Source: Hordeum vulgare subsp. vulgare (taxonomy: Eukaryota; Streptophyta; Magnoliopsida; Poales; Poaceae). Taken from it: a DNA stretch of 64,000 bases. Numbering within the stretch: position 1 is the stretch's first letter; every line of letters begins with the position of its first letter. Under the pieces are notes generated by a model. It worked only from the letters and a program-made list of their open reading frames with translations, had not been told where the DNA came from and searched no databases. Location of the stretch: positions 430,309,529 to 430,373,528 of the forward strand of contig NC_058522.1 of assembly GCF_904849725.1 (NCBI RefSeq), written 5' to 3'. Positions 45,053 through 54,975 of the stretch are shown in pieces. Both the position numbers and the translations under genes were made by a program.

Positions 45053-46306
45053 CAATTGGCTTGTCCATCGAAACAACCCTCTCTGAAACCCCGACACTTG
45101 TGAAGTATGGGGCGGCAATGGGAACCAGGGTGCAACAAGAACATGCATCAACACAACGATGGTGAGGCCAAAGACACGATAGTGAACGTGGGATTTTGCG
45201 ACTTAAAGTCCGAACAATGGAAGAAACCCTCTAAGGGCAATCGGGATGGACCGACCACACTAGACAAAATACTGCACATGCCCTGCGAGATCCACGACAC
45301 CTCAAACAAGCCCGCTACCCACACCAACCGTTACTCTTGGGTTATCAAACAGGCGAGCAAAACCACAGGCAAGCACTGTAGTGAGGATGATGACGAACCT
45401 TGTAGGTCGAACAATGGAGGCCAAAAGCAATTCCCTCCCGAGATAAAAATGTGAACATGATCTATGTCACACACACACTAAAGAAGGAGAGGAAGTGTGC
45501 GCTTTGGGATGTCTATGCCATAGAGAGCGTTGCACCGAAGTTCAACCCATGGTCGGCATGCCCGACCACGAATGAGCGCACGGACCACCTGGCCAATATT
45601 CATCATGGTGGTTCTGCGACCCTCGAACTTGACCCCATTATGGATGGGTACCACCTAGCTAGAGTCCTCATGGATGGAGGCAATAGCCTCAATCTGATTT
45701 ACGCAAATACTGTGAGGGAAATGGGTATCGATATATCAAGGATCAAACCTAGCAACACCACCTTTAAAGGAAAAATCCCGAGTGTCGAAGCCCGCTGCTC
45801 GGACACCATAACTTTGGAAGTAGTGTTCGGCTCACCCAATAACTTCCGCAACAAAGACTAGATCTTCAACATTGTCCCCGTTCACAGTGGCTATCATGCA
45901 CTTCTCTGCCATAGAATGTTTGCTCGCTTTAACGTTGTTCCCCATTATGCATACCTAAAGCTTAAGATGCCGGGATCCAAGGGTGTTATCAGTGTTAATG
46001 GTAACACCAAGCATTCACTCCGAACCGAGGAACACACAGCGACTCTAGCAGCCGAACTCCATACCGACAATGCAACTCCAAAGCCCGAGCTTGTTGTTAA
46101 AGAATGGGGTTTGAGGAAACAAGCCCGACTCCCACCATAGTCCCGGTATTATTCCCACGCTCAACACACATTTGGATACGCTCCCCAAAGCAGGGCCTCG
46201 CTAGTCGCAAATTAAGTGCCCTGGAGGCACTATTTCGCGCTCAAAATACCATGGGTAGCTCTGGGGACCGAATACATAAATACCAAGCATCCAGCTTGGC
46301 GAGCTA
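45053..46306 (+). pseudogene. pol: second Tat element: end of gag and aspartic protease
   Basis: An open piece (45107-45454) covers the Lys/Asn-rich gag tail. The next (45451-45861) holds the protease: Y-H-L-A-R-V-L-M-D-G-G-N-S-L-N-L-I-Y, with the catalytic Asp in DGG at about 45673 and Asn in place of the usual Ser. A stop at 45859-45861 is followed in the same frame by FARFNVVPHYAYLKLKMPG (about 45919-45975), the end of the retropepsin fold. After about 46140 I cannot place the sequence. RT would be expected next and is not there. Confidence 0.78.
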
Positions 46307-46543
46307 CTCCCTCCATCCATATATATAGGGCCTAATGCATTTTTCGAGATTGCCTTTGACTATTGATAACATTAATAGTATATGAAATGTATAACGTGAA
46401 AACTATATCATTGAAAGCTCCTTTCACGTACGAATTTGAAGATATGCTTTGTGTAACTTGCATGTCATATATTATTGCTCTAACATATGGTCAAAGTTAG
46501 CCTCGAAAAACGCATTAGGCCCTATATATATGGATAGAGGGAG
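46307..46543. mobile_element. Stowaway-type MITE (Tc1/mariner), 237 bp
   Basis: It is flanked by TA on both sides (46305-46306 and 46544-46545). Terminal inverted repeats begin CTCCCTCCATCCATATAT and CTCCCTCTATCCATATAT and extend with few mismatches to about 54 bp on each side. TA target and CTCCCTC ends are diagnostic of Stowaway elements. The interior codes for nothing; it was moved by a mariner transposase in trans. It inserted into the second Tat element. Confidence 0.95.
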
Positions 46544-46545
46544 TA

Positions 46546-47640
46546 TGGTAAAACATGTCTTCGAACAATATCAGGTACCTTCAAGGACCTACTCAGCATC
46601 AAGCTAACATACTTCACCGACTTCTCAAGACCTTCTCTTATAAAGGCTTGCTCGCCGACTACTATCTCCTTTAAAGGAGCACCCCCTCGAGACCAAAGGC
46701 GCACACGTGCAATATGACACAGTAAAGGACATCAAGCCATTGGCAAAGGCCCTTTGTAAACCTTTCCTGTAAAAATTTATTTTGAAGTATCTATTACAGT
46801 TGCTTGGGTAGATCGGATTATACGGATAGACCTATTTTTACGGTCCCATGATAGTCATTCATATTGCATATCCTTTTTTCTTTTTCCACTCTTTGACACC
46901 AAAAGAAGCCAGTTCGATACAAATTTTAGATCCAGTCAGCTAATCGATCGGAGGCTCGACCATTAAGCTCGCCCCAAGCATCACTCTCACACCATCTTTT
47001 ACCCTGTGTGCTCGGCATCTTGGATTTTGCGTTATATGTATTGATTCCAAATTATGTCTTCGGTCAAAGTTGGGTTGCCCGACTCCTGTGTTTACCCTTT
47101 TATGTTCCGCCTGTTCGGCTAAAAGGGTAAAGGGAGAACCACTGCGATTGTACTTCTAGATTGCGTGGTTAAGTACCTGAGTGGAGAAAGCCAAAAACTA
47201 ATTGTACTAATAAGTGAAAACCGATCTACCATAAGATAACAAGTCTAAACTAAAAATCGATGGAGATTCATCATAGGGTTTGAAGTTACACAAACGAGCT
47301 GATAATGGTTTTTAACCTCGGTATATTCGAACATCACAAAATACGGTTAAGCTCCTACGATTAAGTAAAAGCATAAAAGACAAATATTTTTATTTCCTTG
47401 TTTCCTTCTGCACTAACGCCTCCGGGCACCAAGACGTTGGCAAAGGGTAACGGTGTAGAGGTCGAAAAACCCCTTGTAGTATCTACAAGGGGGGTGAAGC
47501 CGACAAATGGTAACTTTCAGATTAAAACGGCCACACATGAGTCAAAATTAAACAAAGCAAAGCACGATATACCATGCAAAGCAAAAAACATTATAATGCA
47601 CAAAACTTTAACTATCATTACAAATATAGGATAGTACTTT
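46546..47640 (+). other. second Tat element: non-coding part between protease and antisense gene
   Basis: This 1.1 kb should contain the end of pol if the element were autonomous, but no RT, RNase H or integrase motif is seen on the plus strand. The segment around 47060-47200 looks like the usual Tat sequence just downstream of integrase (from memory). I infer an internal deletion of pol or a non-autonomous design. Nothing else is recognised. Confidence 0.5.
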
Positions 47641-47649
47641 CACTGAAGA

Positions 47650-50600
47650 ATTACATCCTTCGGGCATAGGGCTTCAATTGCCCGAGCACCATCCATAATA
47701 GTGGAAAAATACAGCTCGAGGCGCCTATACTCCTTTCCTGGAGGCGGAGGTCCAAGGCCATTTTGGTTAGCTTTAACTTCGGCCAATGCACCATATTCTT
47801 CGCAAAATCCATCTGATCTCCCTCAATGCATACGGAGCACTTCACAGCGTCAATCTGGGGCACGTCGACGACCAGCTTCTGGACCAAGCTGAAGTAGCTC
47901 CTTGGCAGCGTCTCTATAGGCCATAGCCTGACGGAAATGTCCTTCATGGATAGCTCTGCCATACGATGCAACTCCATCAGCTGTTTCAGCTAATCAGCGA
48001 TGAGGAGAGGTTGCTCAAGGCCTTGAGATTGCACCCAAAACAGCCTCACTCGACATTCCCTTCCTCGGATGTATAGTGCCTTGCCACATCCGCCGCACTC
48101 TTTGGGAGGTCAGGCAACATGCCTGGATAATGCCACACCCGGGTGAGATATGCGGACCTTTTTCGACCAAAGACACATTGCAGTAAGTATGGGTTACCAT
48201 TAGCATTTCATTTGTTTTGGTGGAGCTCCTTCTGGTGGCCTTGCGCTTCCATCCATGCCTCTTGGATCGTTGTGGTAAACAAGGATAACTCGAAGGCCTA
48301 ATCCTTATTCTTCTACTTAAGGACCTCACATTTAGTGACGGTATCCTTGAGCTCTTTCTACACTTCAGCGACCCTAGCCTCGTACTTGTCACTGGCAGCC
48401 TTTGTCGACAATAGTTTGGCAGCTGCTCATTTGGCTACTACCTTCTGTGCGACAGCCTCTTGCCTCGCTTGTTTAGCTCAGCCTTGAGGTTCTTGACCTC
48501 TGTGGCGACAATTGCAGTTGTCATCAAAACGCCCCACACTTAAGGATAAAAGCAACAACACCTCACCTAAATGAAAAATAATGATAGTAGTCTAGTTCGT
48601 ACTTACGTTGTGCATCATCGAACCTCTTGTTCAAACGATCGACATCCTCCTCGAAGCTCTTATGCTTCTGATTCATTTCCGCCAACTCCAATACGCTGGG
48701 AGATGCTGCCGAAGACGAGGCCTACATAAATTGTTTATACGTGTCAGACACCCATGTTCTCGGATTTTAAACCCTCTGCCATGTGTTTCTTCCATCGTGC
48801 GAGAGACTTGGGGTCTACGGCTCGTTTTAAATATTATAAGTGCTTTATCCGCACTATTTGTCCCCCACATGAGTTTTTCAAACTTACACAGGGCTCGGGG
48901 CTTCCGAATATGGGGATTGCATATAAACCCATTAATTGAAATAACTTTATAAACATGAATATTGCGTAATTTACCTTCAAGCCCGTCAATAGGCCGTCGA
49001 AAGCTTCCTTCCATCCATCGTCAATGGATCGAATGCTTTGTAAAACCGCACCCAAAATAGTGTGGTGTTCTTTGGCGATGGAGGAGGCATTTAAATCTTT
49101 CTTCATCATGGCCAACCAGTCGGTTTGGGCCTGCTCTGTCATTGGAAGCTCTGGGACTGGCCGACTTCCTCCTCATCGAGAAGCCGGAGTAGACGACTCC
49201 GGAGGCTTGGAGGTCTCCGAAATTCTCTTCGGTGAGAGCTCGGGTTAACCGGGCTGCCCCTCTTTGCTGGCCATAAGGGATTCACCCTCCTGGTCTTCAG
49301 CGACCGAGGTGTTAACCTTGGCCATGATATCATCACCCGTGTCCCTCGTGTCTGGCTCAGGGAGGGTCTTTCAAGATACCAACTCCTCTACCTCCTCGGT
49401 AACAGGGGAAGTGTGTTGGGAGATGCGGTCCCGCTCTTCGCGAGTTTGGCTGCCATGGAGTTCCCTTCCAGCCATGGTCGGTAGGGAGATCATGCGGCGG
49501 GTTGCAATAGGAAAGGTATGTATAGAGTCAATAACAAAACAATAATACGAAAAAATGATATGATCTTAGGATTCATACCTTTGCGCCGGGGGCTTGACCA
49601 TGGGGTTCCTTCGAGGAACCCTTTCGAAGGTCTCACACTCCTCGATGTAGTCCGATCCATCATCAAATAGGGCCACCTTGGCCCTGAATTGCCTTTTTGG
49701 GGAGTTTGGAGGTAGATATCCCTCGACGTCTTCACACGACGCCCTCTTCTTCATGTGTGAGGAGTCGCTTTCCTCCCCGCCCTCTTCCTACTCCCCTCAA
49801 GAGGAGAAGGGGTGTGTGTGTCTTCGGATCTAGTGTCCACATGTCCTTTTGAGCGGAGGCCTCCTCGGGCCTCCTTCTTCTCTTCCTTCTTGTTTTCCTT
49901 CTTCTCCGGCACCACGTACGGCTTTTCGACCAGCATGGCTGTCAGTAAGGCCGTCCTGGGCCCATCGGGCAGCGGTGCCGGGCAGTTAATCCGTTTGGAT
50001 TTCTCCAGCCAGATCTACAAATATGGAGGAAAAGGGTTAAGAGCCTTATTAAGGGGAAATATCCAAACACAAATACTGAAATTTTATCATGCCTCTCCCA
50101 GATGGTGTGTGATGTTAAGGCATGTGTCCTCCTCCTCGGCCAGTCAAGTCTTTTGTGGCTTGAACAACACCATTCCAAAGTTTTATATGGCTAGTGCTGG
50201 AGAAGTGGTGCACGGTCACGAGGTCTTCAGGATTGTTGGAACACATGGGGGTAGCTCGATGTTGACAAGGGAGGAGGTGGCAACGTAGCATGACTTGAAC
50301 CACGTTGGTCAGCTCAATCTTCTTCTTCACGAGATGGGAGACACACCTCTACAGCGACTCCACCTCCGTGGCTAACCCCCAATCAAGTCCCTTCCTCGTC
50401 CATGACACCAATCCGGTGGGGGGTACGGATCTAAATCTGGAGGGTGCTTCCCACTCCGCATCACGTGGTTCAATACTGTGGAACCACTCCTGGTGCCAGA
50501 TCTTGATGGTCTATATAAAAGAACCGTCCGACCATTGTACCACGGGGAGCTTGCTAATCACCACTCCCCGTAGTCTACCTGCTCGCTGCTAACTACCTTC

Positions 50601-50962
50601 GGCTTCACATTGAAATCTTTCAACCACAAGCAGAAGTGTGATTGGACCCATAGAAAGGCCTCACACATGATGATATAGGCTGAAATGTGCATGAAAGAGT
50701 TCGGGGGGAGGTCATGGAAATCCAACCAATAGAAAAGCATCATACCCCTTACAAAAGGTTGGAGTGAGAAGCTGAGGCCCCCGATGAAGTGGGGGATGAA
50801 CACCACGCTCTCGCCTTCTTTTGGCAAGGGTATGACTTGGCCCTTCTTCGGAGCGCGATGAACAATGTTGGCCAACAGGTAGCCAGCGCGCTTTAGCTCC
50901 AAGATCTCATCATTGGTGACGGAGGAGTCCTCTCACTTGCCTTTAGAGCCAGAGTCAGCCAT
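47650..50962 (-). pseudogene. antisense ORF of the second Tat element
   Basis: The likely start is the ATG at 50962 (MADSGSKGK, then TGA at 50933-50935). The next frame is open to 50558 and reads VVFIPHFIGGLSFSLQPFVRG, LDFHDLPPNSFMHISAY and CEAFLWVQSHF. This is the plant 'putative gypsy type transposon' domain (PF04195). A further piece (50330-50115) reads VMLRCHLLPCQHR. Below about 49940 the minus strand is Lys/Glu- and Ser-rich, with Glu-rich open pieces at 49142-48834 and 47977-47651 that may be C-terminal exons. This is the same class of antisense gene as at 9554-13421, but of a different family. Its role is unknown. Confidence 0.65.
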
Positions 50963-51329
50963 GGCCAAACTGGGGAAATGGTTTGAGGAGATTGGGGGAT
51001 TTAGCTTGGGAGTTTGGAGTGCACGATATACATATTGATGGAACGTGCGAGTGGAAGAACTGCCTCAAACCGCGGATCGAGTTTTTTTTGTAATTGGTCA
51101 GTAGTCAAGACCGTCCGCGACCTTTCGCTAACAAGTTCTCATAAAAAGCATTGTTCATACTCGAGCAGTTCGACTTTGAGGCTAACTAACACATATTGTT
51201 CGGAAAATGGGAAATCATCGGTGGACGAACTAATATTGGCTGAACATAAATGGGTGGATGAACTCGCCCTACAAGCGGAAGACCTTGGATACAAGAAGCT
51301 ACTAGAAATCAAGACTACATAATTGGAGG

Positions 51330-51345
51330 CCAGTTCAGGGGCTAC
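51330..51345 (+). other. polypurine tract of the second Tat element
   Basis: CAGTTCAGGGGCTAC directly precedes the LTR start. The family norm is a purine-rich GGGGGCTAC. Confidence 0.65.
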
Positions 51346-51835
51346 TAAGGGAGTCCAGGACCAAGGGGTCCTTGGGCAGCTGACCTATGTTCACGGGACG
51401 GACTCATGGGCCGACCTATGATTATCATTGCAGGGCCGAACTACAAGACGGTGTCGTATCTAGAACGGAATCTTCCGAAGCCTTGGTGTATGCTCCAAGT
51501 CAAGATGATAATATCAACATGTTTCTTTCAGAGGAGGCCGACATTGGTTTAACCATAGGTACCCCTAGTATCTATATAAACTAGAGGGTTTTAGTCCATG
51601 AGGTAGATTAAGATCATTACACATAGGGTTTTAGATCACATCATACGATTTCCAGGTAGATCAACTCTGTACTTGATACTTCATCATCAATACAAAAAGC
51701 AGGACGTAGGGTATTACATCCATCAAGAGGCCCCTAAGCTGGGTAAATATCGTCTCCATGTCTCCTGTAACCCATTGATCCAAGATCCACAGTTCAGGAC
51801 CCCCTACCTAAGATCTGCAGGTTTTGACACCGACA
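51346..51835 (+). repeat. 3' LTR of the second Tat element
   Basis: 490 bp, starting TAAGGGAGTCCAGG (expected TG mutated to TA) and ending GTTTTGACACCGACA. TATA box TATATAAA at 51573-51580. It belongs to a very common Triticeae LTR type. The five bases after it are ACACC (51836-51840); the left copy of the target duplication is outside the window. Confidence 0.88.
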
Positions 51836-51914
51836 ACACCCGGGCAACTTGATGAGACCATAGGCGTGATGAACCACATCCATGAACTTGGAGAGGTCGA
51901 GTAGCCCAAGACAG
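51836..51914 (-). pseudogene. 79-bp relic of a gypsy protease
   Basis: The minus strand reads LLDLSKFMDVVHHAYGLIKLPG, close to the end of the Tat retropepsin (L-x-K-F-M ... P-H-Y-A-Y-L-x-L-K-M-P-G). It is squeezed between the 3' LTR of the second Tat element and the LTR at 51915, so it is what is visible of an older gypsy element used as target by both. Too short to name further. Confidence 0.5.
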
Positions 51915-53439
51915 TGATAACCCACAAATGTAGGGGGTCGTTTGTAGCTTTTTTCGATAAGAAAGAGTGTAGAACCCAATGAGGAGCTAAATGTAGAATT
52001 AATATTCTCTCAAGTTCTATCAACCACCGATACAACTCTACGCACGCTAACACTTACTTTACCTAGAACAAGTATGAAAGTACTTCGCGGGAATAGAAAT
52101 AGAAGTACTTAGTAGGTGTAATAGATAGGTTTGCATGGTAATAAAGAACGTGGAAATAAAAGTTAGGTATTGTTTTAATAAATAGTAATTTAGTTAGTTG
52201 TTTAGTAGGAAGCTTTTTTACATAATGCAAGAGAAAGATTGTCCATAGGCAATTGAATATAACATGGTTGATACTTGTCATATGCAATGAGGGAGTGGCA
52301 TACACTAACACACTTTCCGTACTTGGATCATATGGACTTATGATTGGACCTCTATCAAGCATCTTCAACTACTAGAAATCAGTAAGGTAAACCCAACCAT
52401 AACATTAAGCATCAAGTCCTCTTTTCCCTTACGCAAACAATCCCCTTACTCGGGTGTAAGGCTCTGTCGCTCTAGCCACCCACTATAAGCGAATCATGAA
52501 CATATTGCAAACCCTCCAACGGGATTCCTTCACATGTGCGCCTCACAGAAGGCACCTTAGTATATCACCATATCAACACACAACTCATATCAATAACATC
52601 ATACCACAATTAACTCGTAGGACAGAAGAAATCTACTCATACATCATAGGATATCCACACATCATTGGATAATAATATATAGCATTAAGCACCATGTTTA
52701 AGTAGAGATTTCAACGGGGAAGAGAGGTTTTACACCACTACATAGAGGAGGAGAGAGTTGGTGGTGAGATAGTGAAGTTGTTGGTGTATATCATCATCAT
52801 GATGGTTGCCCCGGGGGCGCTCGATACCACCGGGAGAGAGGGGGAGAGAGCCCCCTCCTCTTTTTTCTTCCTTGGACTCCTCCCTAGGTGGGAGGAGGGC
52901 TTGCCCTCTAGTCCATGACCGCCATGGATCCTGGAGGGCGGCGAACCCTCCGAGATTCGATCTCTCTCTTAGTTTCTCTCGTGTTTTCGTTTCTATTTTC
53001 TAGCACTTCACCGTTTCTTAAATATCCGGATATCTGTAACTCCGATCGGGCTGAAATTTTGAGGGGATTTTTATCGCGAAAATATATTTCTTGTGGGAGA
53101 AGGAGAGCCTCAACCAACTTAAGCGCTGGCCACAAGCCATGAGGGCGCCCCCAGGACACGCCCTGTTGGCTTTTGGGGCCCTTGGGCATCATCTTGCATT
53201 GATTCCGACTCCCAAAATTCACATATATTCCAAAAAAACTACCTTAATTTTTGTCGCGTCTGGACTTTGTTTGATATGGAATTTCTGCAAAACAAAAAAG
53301 ACAAAAAACAAGAACTGACACTAGGCACTAGGTAAGTAAGTTAGTCCCCAAAATAATATAAAATGTTGCCAAAAGTATATGAAAATTGTAGGATATTGGC
53401 ATGACAATAAAAAATTATATATACCGCGAAGACGTATCA
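51915..53439 (-). repeat. 3' LTR of the outer Athila-type element
   Basis: 1525 bp, minus direction from TGATACGTCTTCGCGG (53439) to GGGTTATCA (51915). It is related to, but clearly different from, the LTRs at 17083, 38352 and 43502. The GC-rich inverted repeat of those LTRs is only weakly recognisable here (about 53128-53180). Confidence 0.85.
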
Positions 53440-54975
53440 ACACCCCAATATTAATTCCTACCCGTACGCAAGTAGGAAAATGATAAAATGATATTTTTTG
53501 ATGTGGAATGCTACCTATCATAATCTTGAAAAAAATGTCTAATCACGACATGAATATTAAGATACAAGTGATTTAAGGCAATAGTCTATTATTTGACAAA
53601 AAGGCATCCATACTGAGGTTTACTAGCAAACAATCATGTCCTTTCAAAATAATAATGCTTGAAGAATGCTACACCCACAAAATCATATAGCCTGTCGTGC
53701 TTCGTCTTCCTAGCATAAAATATAAATCATGAGCACCCCATGTCAAACAAAGCAATTGGATCGTACTTCTTAACATGCTTCAGCCTTTTATTACTCACGC
53801 AATACATGAGCGTGAACCATGGATATAGCATAAAGGTGGAATATAATATGGTGGTAGGTTTCAAAGGGGTAAAGTGGAGAAGAAAGTATCGCATCTACTC
53901 GGCGTATCAACAGGCTATGGAGATGCTCGTCAATAGATATCAATGTGAGGAGTAGAGATTGCCATGCAACAGATGCACTAGTGCTATAAGTGTATGAAAG
54001 CTCTACTGAAGCTAAGTGGGTATGCATCCAAGTTGCTTGCTCATGAAGACCTTGGGCATTTGAGGAAGCGCATCATCAGAATATACAAGCCAAGTTGTAA
54101 AATGAAAAAGTCTCGCTAGCATATGGAAGTGACAAAATAAGAGACTCTCTATATGAAGAACATAGTGCCACCTTGAGGCACATGTGTGGTAAAGGATAGT
54201 AGAAAAATCCCTTCTCTATTTTTCTCTCATTTATTTGTTTATTCATTTTTATTATTTTCATGGTGTTTTTTTCTCTTTTTTCGCTTCCTCCATTTTTTAT
54301 GACCATTTGGCCTCCCCTATTTTTCATTATTTGTCTAGTGTCTCATCCTGACTTGTGTGGGAATCATAGTCTCCATCATCCTTTATTTACTGGGACAATG
54401 CTATCGTAATGATGATCATCACACTTTTATTTACTTACAACTCGATATGAAAAACTGATAGGATGATATGACTCTATATGAATGTGTGTGGGAGTGTACT
54501 AGGATGTGCAATGACCCAGCGTAGATTTTTTTTTCAAAAAAGGGCAAGCCATGTAAATGTCATGCTAGCTATCTTACGATCATGCAAAGCAATATGACAA
54601 TGGAAGTACAAGTCATATGAAGTGATGGTGGAATGGCAATATATCTAGGAACGACTATGGAAATGCCATGATAGGTAGGTATGGCGGCAGTTTTGAGGAA
54701 GATATAATGAGGCTTATGTGCAACAGAGCGTATCATGTCATGGGATTTGGATGCACCGGCGAAAGTTGCACTGATCCTCGAGGTGAGAATGGGCAATGCA
54801 CGGTACCGAGGAGGCTAGCAAATATGTTGTGGTGAGAGTGTGTATATCCATGGATTCACATTAGTCATAAAGAACTCACATACTTATTGCAAGGTTTTAT
54901 TAGCTCTCACGAAGCAAAGTACTACTTGCATGCTCCTGGAGAGGAGGTTGCTAGGAGTTAACCATCGCGCTCCCC
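53440..54975 (-). other. 3' UTR of the outer Athila-type element
   Basis: It starts with a polypurine tract (minus strand TTAATATTGGGGTGT, 53440-53454). The following 1.5 kb aligns with 39900-41250, with shared phrases such as TTTGATGTGGAATGCTACCT. No coding frame. It ends abruptly at the next LTR. Confidence 0.75.

Larger units (their letters stand above)
24739..51835 (+). mobile_element. second Tat-type gypsy element, split by three insertions, 5' end missing from window
   Basis: Pieces in order: gag start (24739-25601), gag middle (37361-38351), gag end and protease (45053-46306), 3' non-coding part (46546-47640), antisense gene (47650-50962) and 3' LTR (51346-51835). It was interrupted by a solo LTR, a gag-only Athila element and a MITE, and its 5' end was cut off by the Tekay insertion. 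The 5' LTR must therefore lie left of the window or be lost. No RT, RNase H or integrase is recognisable between the protease and the antisense gene, so pol was deleted or the element is non-autonomous. The 3' LTR belongs to the common Triticeae type beginning TGAGGGAGTC (here TAAGGGAGTC). Confidence 0.85.
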
